Assembly: GCA_951640165.1 (NCBI GenBank)
Contig: OX621266.1
Span: 6,634,001 to 6,698,000 of the forward strand
Direction of reading: 5' to 3'
DNA: 64,000 nt
Source: Pseudoips prasinana
Lineage: Eukaryota; Arthropoda; Insecta; Lepidoptera; Nolidae
The notes under the pieces were generated by a model. That model worked only from the letters and a program-made list of their open reading frames with translations, made no database searches and was not told the DNA's origin. This document shows, piece by piece, positions 43,406 to 54,418 of the stretch; position 1 is the stretch's first letter; every line of letters starts with the position of its first letter. Position numbers and translations under genes: made by a program.

Positions 43406-46330
43406 ATGTCAGATGACACTAGTGATAATGATGACTTCTTTTCTCTCAGCAGTGACAGTGACAGCTTTATCAGTCTCCCATCTCTCGCCGATACCATCGA
43501 GTCACAGTTTTCTGATGTACCAAAGAACTTTAATGTTGTCCATATTAATGCACAAAGTATCCCGGCACATTTCCCGGATATGCTGGTCAGTTTTGAATGT
43601 AAGACTATCCACGCAATTTTAGTCTCAGAATCCTGGCTAAAACCATGTCTTCCGTCATCTTCCTATTCAGTCCCGGGTTTTACACTAATACGCAATGACC
43701 GCTCGCCTGGCGGCGGTGGCAGTGTAGCTATATATCTGCGTAGTTACATACCATTCTCCATAATAAGCTCATCGCCACAACCACCGTCACCTAACGCAGG
43801 TGAGCATCTCTTCTTAGAAATCGAGTTAGGCAACACTAAACTCCTTCTTGGCGTTTATTATTGCCCCTCGTTGCGTGTTAATTACTTTTCTTCTTTTGAA
43901 AGGATTCTTGAGAACTTGACTCCGTCTTACGGTCACACAATCATTATGGGTGACTTCAACACGTGTCTCCTCAAAAACGATTCCCGAGCTTCGTCCATAC
44001 GTTCTATCGTACACTCCTACAATATGGCCATTCTGCCCTTAAATGCCACTCACCACTTTCCTAATTCTAATCCATCTCTTTTAGATCTTATATTTGTATC
44101 TTCGCGTGAACATGTCGCAAAGCATGGGCAGTGCTGTGCTGACGCCTTCTCTTGTCATGATTTAATTTTTTTATCTTATAAAATACGTCCTCCCAAGGCA
44201 AAGTCAAAAGTCCTTCTTCAGCGCAATTTTTCTGGCATGAGTCTCAGTGCTCTAAAGGAAGATGCTACTAACATAGACTGGGAACCTCTACTTTCTTCTA
44301 CTTCAATTGATTTCAAAGTAAATTTTTTAAATACCAAGATAGTCGAACTTTATGACTTGCATGCTCCAATACGTGCTATAAAGATTAAGCATTTACCGGC
44401 ACCGTGGCTTAATGATAACATTAAGTCACTAATGCATAAAAAACTTCAAGCGAAAGCTAAGAAAAACTGCCGTCCATCTTCGTTAAACACACAAAAATAC
44501 GTCTCCATTCGTAATTTTTGCAACAAGGTGTGTAGGAAAGCACAACGCCAATATGTTCATGAGTCTGTCGAAAACGGTGATCCAGCAAAAGTCTGGAAAT
44601 TTCTAAGATCTATGGGGGTTGGGAAGACAAAAGAAAATCCCATACATAAAAATCTGGATATCGATTCCTTAAATCAGCATTTCTCGTCTTCATCCAAATG
44701 CAATAGGATAACCAAAAGCCTAACTCTTAATTATCTTTCGTCACTACCAACACCTCATTTCAGTCCTATGGTTTTTAATCAAATAACTACTTGTGACATT
44801 AAGAAGAGCATAATGTCAATTACACCGAAAGCCATTGGTTGTGATAACATTAGCTGTAATATGATCCTTCCTATCCTTGATGAAATCCTTCCCGTCCTCA
44901 GTCACATATATAATTTCTCCTTAACCAATGGGTGCTTTCCATCTCAATGGAAAGCAGCTTATATTATTCCGGTACCTAAGAAAACCAATCCTAAAGAATT
45001 CTCCGAATTCCGTCCTGTATCTATCCTCCCCTTTCTTTCCAAAGTGTTGGAACGTTTAGTTTATAACCAACTAAATGTTTTCCTTTGTAAAAACCAGCTC
45101 CTAAATCCATTACAATCTGGTTTCCGACCCGGTCATAGTACAGCTACTGCTTTGATCAAAATAACAGACGACATTCGTCTTAGCATGGATGAGAGCAATG
45201 TCACGGTACTTTCCTTGCTAGACTTCAGTAATGCTTTTAACACCGTAGACTTTGACATCTTGCTTGGCATTATGCGCTCACTTAATGTATCTCCAATGGT
45301 TATTGACTGGTTTCATAATTACCTGTTAGGTCGCCGGCAGCGTGTTCGCGTAGAAGATGCTTTTTCTTCATGGTGCGATATGATTGCTGGCGTACCACAG
45401 GGAGGCGTGCTATCTCCATTACTTTTTGCTGTATTTATAAATACTATTTCCCAAAACCTCAATTCTTCCTACCACCTCTATGCTGATGATCTGCAGATTT
45501 ATACACAAGCATCTTTGGAAATGATATCGTCTGCTATCAATGTCATACAGGATGATCTTGATAAGATTTGCGAATGGAGTACGTCTTATGGACTAGTGGT
45601 TAACCCGGCAAAAACGCAAGTTATTGTAATAGGCAGCTCCAGAATGCTAGCTAAAATAGATTGGTCTGGGCTACCTCAGGTAAAATTTAATAATAAAATC
45701 ATTCCTTACAGTGACAAAGTAAAAAACCTAGGTATATACATTGACAAGACCTTATCATGGGATCCTCAGCTTCAGGAAGTCAGTCGTAAGTTATTTGCAT
45801 CAGCAGGGTCTTTGCGACGAATCCGGAACTTCCTTCCCACTGCCACTAAAATTGCGCTAGCACAATCTCTTCTTTTACCCATCCTTGACTATGCAGATAC
45901 CAGCTATCCTGATCTCACCGAAGCCCAACTTGACAAACTTGAGCGCCTTCAAAATTTTTGCATAAGGTTTATATTTGGTCTGCGCAAATATGACCATGTT
46001 TCAGAATTTCGCACCAAGCTTAAGTGGCTTCCCATTCGCCTCCGCCGAGATACTCATATTTTAATACTTCTATACAGTATATTGTTTAATCCTGCCACCC
46101 CACTTTATCTCAAAGAACGGTTCGAGTTCCTTAATGACACACATTTAAGATCCCTGAGGTCATCTGAAAATTTGCGACTCAAAATACCTAAGCATTCCTC
46201 TAACTTCTACGGACAATCATTTACAGTAGAAGCTGTGCGCCTTTGGAATGATTTGCCTGTAACGATAAGGCGAGCACAATCCCTTCACACTTTTAAAAAA
46301 CTAGTGAAGGAGTACTACCTTTCACGATAA
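43406..46330 (+). CDS. LINE ORF2: endonuclease and reverse transcriptase
   Basis: 974 residues with no stop, starting MSDDTSDNDDFFSLSSDSDS. Endonuclease blocks: FNVVHINAQSIPAHF, LVSESWL, GVYYCPS, IIMGDFNTCL, AFSCHDLIFLSYKI. RT blocks: FSEFRPVSILPFLSKVLE, SGFRPGHSTATALIKI, LSLLDFSNAFNTVDFDI, GVPQGGVLSPLLFAVFIN and YHLYADDLQIYTQ with the Asp pair. The tail LHTFKKLVKEYYLSR is conserved with its relative at 33,113. The position before HD in the last endonuclease block is Cys here and Tyr in the relative, so that residue is not fixed in this family. The enzyme nicks chromosomal DNA and copies the element RNA there. Confidence 0.93.
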   Translation: MSDDTSDNDDFFSLSSDSDSFISLPSLADTIESQFSDVPKNFNVVHINAQSIPAHFPDMLVSFECKTIHAILVSESWLKPCLPSSSYSVPGFTLIRNDRSPGGGGSVAIYLRSYIPFSIISSSPQPPSPNAGEHLFLEIELGNTKLLLGVYYCPSLRVNYFSSFERILENLTPSYGHTIIMGDFNTCLLKNDSRASSIRSIVHSYNMAILPLNATHHFPNSNPSLLDLIFVSSREHVAKHGQCCADAFSCHDLIFLSYKIRPPKAKSKVLLQRNFSGMSLSALKEDATNIDWEPLLSSTSIDFKVNFLNTKIVELYDLHAPIRAIKIKHLPAPWLNDNIKSLMHKKLQAKAKKNCRPSSLNTQKYVSIRNFCNKVCRKAQRQYVHESVENGDPAKVWKFLRSMGVGKTKENPIHKNLDIDSLNQHFSSSSKCNRITKSLTLNYLSSLPTPHFSPMVFNQITTCDIKKSIMSITPKAIGCDNISCNMILPILDEILPVLSHIYNFSLTNGCFPSQWKAAYIIPVPKKTNPKEFSEFRPVSILPFLSKVLERLVYNQLNVFLCKNQLLNPLQSGFRPGHSTATALIKITDDIRLSMDESNVTVLSLLDFSNAFNTVDFDILLGIMRSLNVSPMVIDWFHNYLLGRRQRVRVEDAFSSWCDMIAGVPQGGVLSPLLFAVFINTISQNLNSSYHLYADDLQIYTQASLEMISSAINVIQDDLDKICEWSTSYGLVVNPAKTQVIVIGSSRMLAKIDWSGLPQVKFNNKIIPYSDKVKNLGIYIDKTLSWDPQLQEVSRKLFASAGSLRRIRNFLPTATKIALAQSLLLPILDYADTSYPDLTEAQLDKLERLQNFCIRFIFGLRKYDHVSEFRTKLKWLPIRLRRDTHILILLYSILFNPATPLYLKERFEFLNDTHLRSLRSSENLRLKIPKHSSNFYGQSFTVEAVRLWNDLPVTIRRAQSLHTFKKLVKEYYLSR

Positions 46331-46469
46331 ATAGATACTATTGCATAATAACAGTGTTACTGTCATCTCCTATCACTAATAGGATGTTTGTATTTATATA
46401 AGTATTTTATTTGTTATATGTATGTTGTATGTAATATATATCAACAAATTTCAATTACATATTAATATG

Positions 46470-46587
<118 letters not shown>

Positions 46588-46748
46588 AATACCTACGAGC
46601 TGTAGGCATTACTTCAAGGTAATGTTTCACAATTTTCTCTCTTAATTTACTAGACTAGTCTATTTCTATTTACTATTTCTTTCTTAAGTTGCTACACCCC
46701 TATCACTCATTTAATTATTCTTCTTGCTGATCTTGTCCATCCTAAGGT

Positions 46749-46790
46749 TGTCTGGAAGAGATCGCAGTTAGCGATAAGACCGCCCATTGT
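46749..46790 (+). other. 3' UTR hairpin of the LINE family
   Basis: GTTGTCTGGAAGAGATCGC, loop AGTTA, GCGATAAGACCGCC. It is the same structure as at 33,373 and 62,299, with a paired base change relative to the former. Confidence 0.65.
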
Positions 46791-47204
46791 ACTAGATTTA
46801 TTACAACTTTATACTTTATATGTAAATCTTGGTGTACAATAAAGAGTATTTGTATTGTATTGTATTGTCTACTTCTCTCAATATGTTTCGTTTACGTGTT
46901 AATGAAGTGCGTGGAAGTACTTGCGGAATAAAAAGTATCCAGGTAATTAACTATCTGTGCCCCAAAGGAGATACCCTATTTCAGGCCTAACCGTTACATC
47001 AATCAGATATGTACCAAAAAATCCGTCTATTTTTCGTAAATCATCCACCGAAATCTTAGCCTTAATTACAATGGCCAAGTGTAGAAAATAGGCAATTTAA
47101 TATATTTTGTTTTAAACAGCCTATGTAAACCACTACACTACTTATTTCATTCTATGTTACTAACTTCACAAACGCTAGTTATAATAATAATAATAATATA
47201 ATAT

Positions 47205-47440
47205 TGGGACAATGTCACACAGATCATCCTAGCCCCAAACTAAGCAAAGCTTGTACTATGGGTACCAGGCGACGCTATACATACTTATATAGATAGATAA
47301 ATACTTAAATACATAGAAAACATCCATGACTCAGAAACAAATATTCGTGCTCATCACACAAATATTTGCACTTACCGGGATTCGAACCCAGGACCACCAG
47401 CTTCGTAGGCAGGAGCACTACCAACTAGGCTACGGTGACC
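47205..47440 (-). mobile_element. tRNA-derived SINE, copy 2
   Basis: It is nearly identical to 15,191-15,445: A box at 47,421-47,432, B box GGTTCGAATCC at 47,378-47,388 (minus strand), and a 3' end ACATTGTCCC next to a TAATAATAA tract. The close match indicates a young family. Confidence 0.88.
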
Positions 47441-47924
47441 ATTCTTTATCATTTTTACGGTTATCCATCTATAGAGCTCACCATAAAAATATGATCGATT
47501 AAATGGAAATCAATACTTATACAAATAATTAAATAAGACTTCATTGTTATAGTCTAATTATTTATTTAGGAATTACAATAAATGTGTAATAAAAAATGTG
47601 TCGAATCAAGTATTATGAATGTAAGCTGAATTAAAAAACATTAAAAGCAATACATAATCGATAAAATCGATTGCGTTACGGAATGCTCTTATAAACGTCA
47701 AATGTCAGTCTGTCAATTGTCATGTCATTCGCTTTTCGTATTTTTGCGTATGTTTTTCTGTATTTCTCGAGATTTATTATATCATTTGACCTCTGCTCGA
47801 ATATTGGACTCCGAAATTGATTGCCTCCTGATTGACCCTTGCTTGAACATTGGAGTTGGTTTCCATTACAGAAAGCATTATAACTTCCTGATGTCTAGGT
47901 TCCTGATAGATAATATTAAATTAA

Positions 47925-49159
47925 AAACTGTCGTATTTCCGCGTATGCAGACGATACTGCCCTTACATTCTTCTCAGACTCATATAATGAACTGTTTGAG
48001 CTGGCACAGGAAGGTTTCAGCACAGTATGTCACTGGCTTTCCACAAATTGTCTCACTATAAACGAAGATAAAACGAATTATATTATTTTCTCTATTCATA
48101 ACCGTACGGACGTAAATAACCTAACTTCAAACATAATTGCACATAAATGTAACTTTCCTCCATCCCCCAAATGCAACTGTACGGTCATAAAACCAATTAA
48201 ATGCATAAAATATCTTGGAATGGAAATAGATGCTAACTTAACATTTGAAAACCATATACACTCTCTATCACAGCGAATTCGTAAACTTACCTACATTTTT
48301 AGGGAGCTTCGTGGTGTAGCGGAGAAGCAAACTATACGGTTGGTATACGAGGCTTTGGTACAATCCGTTCTAAGTTATTGCATCACCACATGGGGTGGCG
48401 CCTGCAAAACTAAACTGATAACACTCGAAAGAGCTCAAAGACTTATCTTAAAAGTAAGCTTTTCTAAGCCTCGTTTATACCCTACCACTAAACTGTACGA
48501 AGAATCGCAAGTGCTCTCAGTACGACAACTCTACATATTACTTACCGTTCTACTTAAACTTCCTAACATATCGACGGAAAGAAAACAACGCATAGCCACC
48601 ACAAGAAGAAACTATGCTATATGTGAGTCCATCTATGTAAACACTCTTTTTGCACAAAGATTTTTCCCTTACAGAGGAAATATGCTATTTAATAAACTAA
48701 ATAAGATAATTTCTATGTCTAACTGCAATAAAAATGAATGTAAAAATAAAATAAAACAATGGCTATTAAGATTAAATTATTACGAAACTGAGAAAATAAT
48801 TGAAGTGGTAAGGTAGTTTTATGCTTATATAATATATATACGTATATATATAAATATAGCATGCATAGCACGTATATTGAAACATTCACACACACACACA
48901 CACACACCCTCACACACCACATACACCACACACACACACACATTTAACATGTATCTACCCGCTGACTTATAATTTTACATAAAATATTATGTGATGGGGG
49001 GCCTGGAGTTCTATAGTACAGGCCTAGGCTTAGTTTAGACTCCAGATCTCCCACAAATTACATTTACGAAATAGTCAACTTGTATATTTAACTTTAAGAT
49101 TGTCCTCGTACATAATGTGTAATTTGTGGAGATGAATAAAAACATTTTTATTAAAAAAA

Positions 49160-49170
<11 letters not shown>
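47925..49170 (+). mobile_element. 5'-truncated LINE 3' end
   Basis: It contains the last third of an ORF2, a 3' UTR with a CA run (48,885-48,945), an inverted pair CCACAAATTACAT/ATGTGTAATTTGTGG (49,050-49,118), a poly(A) signal GAATAAAAAC and a poly(A) run from about 49,150. The 5' edge lies at the RT catalytic motif. Upstream sequence to 47,500 is unassigned. Confidence 0.8.
47930..48816 (+). pseudogene. LINE ORF2, C-terminal third
   Basis: An open frame without a native start reads ISAYADDTALTFFSDSYNEL (RT catalytic motif), CLTINEDKTNYIIFS, then a Cys-rich stretch PPSPKCNCTVIKPIKCIKYL. It ends with the RT thumb and a tail, GACKTKLITLERAQRLIL to EKIIEVVR. The reading frame is undamaged from the truncation point to the stop, so the insertion is not old. 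With endonuclease and most RT blocks missing it has no activity. It looks like a CR1/Jockey-type element without RNase H. Confidence 0.8.
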
Positions 49171-49193
<23 letters not shown>

Positions 49194-49199
49194 TATATG

Positions 49200-50300
49200 A
49201 CAACGCTATTATACAGTGTATTGTAGTATTACGATACCCCATACTTAAAGGATGCAGAAATTTCTACCTATGTGTTTGAATATGGTAGGTACTGGCAAGT
49301 ACATAAGCATTATATAGGGCCTCAAGTAAATGAATGCACTCCAAGATTCTCACAATAGTCAGCCATAGGATGTAGACAAAAAAAAAGAGTAATATTTATC
49401 GTTTTGGGATTTGTTAACAATTTTAAAACTTGGAAAGTGACCATAAAACCTCGGGACGGGTAATATAAAAAAAAACAATATTGAAGTAAGTATTAGAAAT
49501 GTGTTGAGCACTTAGAACACGTGTTAGGGTCGAGGTTGAACAATATTTATCGGGTCCTTTCTAGGAAAAGACAATGGTAAAGAAATCTGTTTGGACGCCG
49601 AATACGCGGGGTAGTGGGGGACGGGGAAAGAAATACCACGTTTCTAGTTATGATAGCTTTGAACTTATGTTCAGTCTTCATTTGAGGCGCGGTTACAATC
49701 GGGATTGTTACTCTCTAACATATCCTAATTTTATAGCGTTAAAGTCAGTGTGTATTAGTGTTAGAGTCAGTGTTTGCTTATAAAATATTATAACTAAATT
49801 AATTAAATTCAGTGAATGCAGCCGGTTTCCTGAAATTGAAAGCTAAGTTCACTAGGCAAAACTTTGTTTACTATTTCATATTTTATTTCCATTAAATACT
49901 AAGTTCTATATTTATATATTACTGGACAAAACGCTGTTAACTATTTCATATTTCATTTCACTAAACACTAAGTACTAAACTCTAAGTACTAAATACTAAG
50001 TACCTATTTGTAACTTTGGCAAAAGACAGTTATTAACTTAACAATTATTTCAACTGTTATTGCACTAAATATTACTTGTTAGAGGTTAATTTATTACTCT
50101 GGCATTGTTGTTGTTGCACAGACAAATAGCTATCCATAATAATCAAATGATTATTAATTTATTGTGTTTGAGATGGGTTCTCTGTCACACTTTGAGTTAT
50201 ATCCGATCATTATTTCAAATTTTCATGGCTAGAACTGACGATTAAGAATCTAGACATTACAATGTTTACCCGACTGTGAGAACCTAAGGTGAAGGTTAAC
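49200..50300. other. AT-rich, minor tandem repeats, no gene
   Basis: A roughly 70-bp imperfect repeat (TTTACTATTTCATATTTTATTTC near 49,867 and TTAACTATTTCATATTTCAT near 49,937), then short CTAAGTACTAAA repeats, occupies 49,850-50,005. A 69-codon frame at 49,574 has no recognisable domain. Confidence 0.45.
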
Positions 50301-50304
50301 TAGA

Positions 50305-50550
50305 TCAATTGGTTCAAATCCAATTAAATAATTATCTAAATGGTTCACCCGTTATTTATTCATGGAGATTTTTATATACGCGTTGCAACGATATTCAAGA
50401 TATAAGGATAATTGGTTCAAATCCAATTAAATAAATACCTAAATTGTTTATCCGTTATTTATTAATGGATGTTTTCAAGATATAGAAATAACTGGTACAA
50501 ATCCTGAAGTTACTTGTCTAAGTGGTTCAGTTATTATTAATTAAGGAGAT
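50305..50550. repeat. Three imperfect ~100-bp tandem units
   Basis: Each unit starts near TTGGTTCAAATCCAATTAAA or the decayed TGGTACAAATCC, and contains TGGTTCACCCGTTATTTATT-like text followed by TGGAGAT or TGGATGT. There is no coding signal. Confidence 0.6.
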
Positions 50551-50734
50551 AACTATGTACACAATGACGACGACGATATATAATGATGGTTGACTTTTAC
50601 TTTTGACGACATTTACATGACCATATACACATAAGTAGAGTGTTGACAGTTAGTAAATATTTAAAATAAAGTAGAATGAATAGATATACAATTTTATGTA
50701 CGAGGAGATGTGATTTTGGAATACCTATAATGGG

Positions 50735-51303
50735 ACGCAATCTGCGTAAGTGTGCGTAATCTTTATCTATTTCCTGATGAACTCGATACAATGAGAGCGG
50801 CTTTTACAGCACACACACACACACATATAAAAGTAATGAGACATCTATCTCGGATGGTTCGGATCAAGATGATCGAACACGCCAATTGAATCAAGCTACC
50901 ATTATATACTGTAGTGTCGACAGCGTGTAATCCCTGTATGTGTAGACTGTCTAAACAAGCGGGCATGCGATAAGTCATGTGTGGGAGATATCTGTTTGCC
51001 CAACGCGGGTCACGTTCAAGTGAATAAAGGGCAAAGATCCCTTCGCAGACAGACTCTCTCATCCAACGCGGGACGCGCTAGAAGCAAGCCTACCGTTACA
51101 GCATTTTGAGCTCACGTCTGTGATCGACACATATTATAAATCTCCGAAACATACCCTATACTCAAACTATTATGGCTATAGATTACTTAGATCTAGCAAC
51201 TATCCGAGTATTCTCATATTCACACAAACACACAAGCACGCATGCACGCATGCTACAACTTAAGTTGTCGAGAATGTTAGATTTAAGCTACCGTAACATT
51301 CCT
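50735..51303 (-). mobile_element. Possible solo LTR
   Basis: Read on the minus strand the segment starts TGTTACGGTAGCTTAAATC, a common LTR start. It contains a TATATAATGG promoter-like word near 50,905 and ends after AGATAAAGATTACG and TTACGCAGATTGCG. There is no partner LTR or internal region in the window and I could not fix the end or a target duplication. This is a weak call. Confidence 0.25.
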
Positions 51304-52080
51304 CTCAGTTAACGTAAATAACTGCGCAACCTCAAAGTAATTGCCATTAGCGTAAAATTAACAAAATCTCATATAACTGAATTACTGAGTTAATTCACAA
51401 TCACATGAGTGGGATTTTACAATCAACAGTATCCGAATATACATATATATATAAGTCAACTATTTCTGACACACTCTTGATGACACATGACCTTGACAAT
51501 GACCCTGAGACTATGAAATAAATAAAATAACTGATATTATTAATTCTAGGAAATCATGGTTAACTCATCATAACTCATGAGACTAATTGCATTGATAATA
51601 TTTCTTTACAAATTATTACGAGCTATGTTAAGATTAAGTAGACAGTAGTTTTGCATTTTCCGCTTCATCCTACAGGACTCGTGTGAAAACCATTTTCCGG
51701 CATATACACGCGGTAGCTGAAACCCGGGGTAAGTTGTAGAAAATAGCCCATATATTATTTTATTTTCACGAATCATTACTGAAACTTGGAGCCATATACT
51801 GTGTTTAACAACAATTCGAACTAGGATGTTTATTTACAGCACTTTTCTTTTAAAACGGCATTAATTAAATTTATAAAAACTAAGGTATGAATATAGGATG
51901 TATTAGAATATTATGTTAATTTAATCTAGACGATCACGCGCCCTATAAAACTCAATATAGACGATCACGCCCAACTAAAACTCAACTAAAAATTATTAAT
52001 TAAATAAAACCTCACACTAGTATATCAGCAGAGGTTAGGTAAGAGTACAGACTTCGCGACAGTCATCCGACGGGGGGGTG
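51304..52080. other. No gene seen
   Basis: AT-rich, with one small repeat (GACGATCACGC at about 51,928 and 51,960). Nothing else is recognised. Confidence 0.35.
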
Positions 52081-54418
52081 GGTTATTTCAGTATATAGCT
52101 TTTATAATTCTAATATCAAAAACTCAAGGAAACGCATCCGCCAACACCCCTTTTTTTTTTTGATAAGGCAGGGGGAATGCTAATGCATGCCACCCGCAAA
52201 AAGTGTCTGCGGGTGGGTATGTCGGACTTGCACCGACTAAACCTTCCTGCCGTGGACTTCTTCGCGCCTGATGGGGGAGTCCCGGGAACGCGGGTATGCT
52301 GCTCCGGTACCCCCCTTTTGCGCCATGTCCCAGATGGTTGGGACACGTACCCTGGGAGGGCTCCTTTGGATTGCCCTCCCTTATTGCCGACTCCTGCCAG
52401 TACGGCACAGCGACTGCGCCACAAACAGATCGCTGTCATCCCGGAGCCGCTTGTACGTGGCGACAGTAGAGGACACTTCTCACACTGCCGCCGCGGCCCC
52501 GAGGGGAGTTGGGTTTTTGATATTACAATTAGAAAAGCTATAAACACTATGTAAAAATAATAAGTAATAGACCAAAAACTATGTTTTCAGTACAAAATAC
52601 ACAAAAACTATTGTTTAGAGTCGATTTTAGAAATATATATGTGTATAATAATGAAAACGAAGTTACTTTATATATAGGGGGGCTAATATTAAACGATAGA
52701 CACAAAAAGAATGATTGGAATCGTATGTTTGTGGATAGAGATATACCTACGTAATGTATGGGCAAAAACTACCCGCCTCGTAACCTCGGTTCGGGTGATG
52801 AAAATTCTAAACTTACGAATATCTTATGAAATACTGGTGCGATCACCGTGTGTGCAATGTCGTTGGATGCGTCTCAACAAGAGCTAACAGGTAAGTAAAT
52901 AAACAGATCAGGGTACAGTAGAAAACTTATTAGATATCACTAAAAAACTATAATTTGTAGTAGAAAATTAGGCTTTATACCAAAGAACTCAAAGATCATG
53001 TGTCTTACAACCGCAAATAGGGTGTTGGCGGATGCGTTTCCTTGAGTTGCTGATATTACAATTAGAAAAGCTATATACACTATGTAAAAATAATAAGTAA
53101 TTGACCAAAAACTATGTTTTCAGTACAAAATACACAAAAACTATTGTTTAGAGTCGATTTTAGAAATATATATGTGTATTATAATTAAAACGAAGTTACT
53201 TTATATATAGGGGGGCTAATATTAAACGATAGACACAAAAAGCATGATTGGAATCGTATGTTTGTGGATAGAGATATACGTAATGTATGGGCAAAAACTA
53301 CCCGCCTCGTAACCTCGGTTCGGGTGATGAAAATTCTAATTTTGCGAATATCTTATGAAATACTGGTGCGATCACCGTGTGTGCGGTGTCTTTGGATGCG
53401 TCTCGACGAGAGCTAACAGGTAAATAAATAAACAGATTAGGGTACAGTAGAAAACTAATTAGATATCACTAAAAACTATAATTTGTAGTAGAAAATTAGG
53501 CTTTATACCAAAGAACTCAAAGATCATGTGTCTTACAACCGCAAATAGGGTGTTGGCGGATGCGTTTCTTTAAGTTTTTGATATTACAATTATAAAAGCT
53601 ATATACACTATGTAAAAATAATAAGTAATTGACCAAAAACTATGTTTTCAGTATAAAATACACAAAAACTATTGTTTAGAGTCAATTTTAGAAATATATA
53701 TGTGTATTATAATGAAAACGAAGTTACTTTATATATTGGGGGGCTAATATTAAACGAAAAACACAAAAAGAATGATTGGAATCGTATGTTTGTGGATAGA
53801 GATATACGTAATGTATGGGCAAAAACTACCCGCCTCGTAACCTCGGTTCGGGTGATGGAAATTCTAAACTTGCGAATATCTTATGAAATACTGGTGCGAT
53901 CACCGTGTGTGCGCAGTCGTTGGATGCGTCTTGACGAGAGCTAACAGGTAAATAAACAAACAGACTAGGGTACAGTAGAAAACTAATTAGATATCACTAA
54001 AAACTATAATTTGTAGTAGAAAATTAGGCTTTATACCAAAGACCTCAAAGATCATGTGTTTTACAATCGCAAATAGGGTGTTGGCGGATGCGTTTCCTTG
54101 AGTTTTTGATATAAAAATTATAAAAGCTATATACACTATGTAAAAATAATAAGTAATTGACCAAAAACTATGTTTTCAGTATAAAATACACAAAAACTAT
54201 TGTTTAGAGCCGATTTTAGAAATATATATGTGTATTATAATGAAAACGAAGTTACTTTATATATAGGGGGGCTAATATTAAACGATAGACACAAAAATAA
54301 TGATTGGAATCGTATGTTTGTGGATAGAGATATACGTAATATATGGGCAAAAACTACCCGCCTCGTAACCTCGGTTCGGGTGATGAAAATTCTAAACTTG
54401 CAAATATCTTATGAAATA
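52081..54418 (+). repeat. 531-bp satellite array, right block
   Basis: From about 52,505 four units run on the plus strand (coding-like starts near 52,581, 53,114, 53,642 and 54,172). A 60-bp piece at 52,085-52,147 is in the opposite orientation, so the array has a head-to-head joint, filled by a retroposon. The open frame in each unit is damaged differently: a 4-base insertion at 52,746, TAA at about 53,187, and CAA-to-TAA near 53,655. The last unit is cut at 54,418 by a LINE. Confidence 0.88.
52147..52505 (-). mobile_element. GC-rich retroposon 3' end at the satellite joint
   Basis: A T run at its left edge is the poly(A) tail of a minus-strand insert, next to CCCCCTGCCTTATC. The GC-rich body contains CACCCGCAGACAC and the GACACGTACCCTGGGAG block shared with 19.85 and 24.4 kb. 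It is probably the 3' end of a LINE. No coding frame is recognisable. Confidence 0.65.

Noticed and set aside
47702..48061. 119-codon frame as a gene upstream of a LINE
   Set aside because: Its second half overlaps the LINE RT motif in another frame, and the first half has no recognisable features.
52177..52554. Long overlapping frames in both strands (125, 143, 94 and 90 codons)
   Set aside because: They are shadows created by a GC-rich retroposon 3' end; composition, not coding, explains them.
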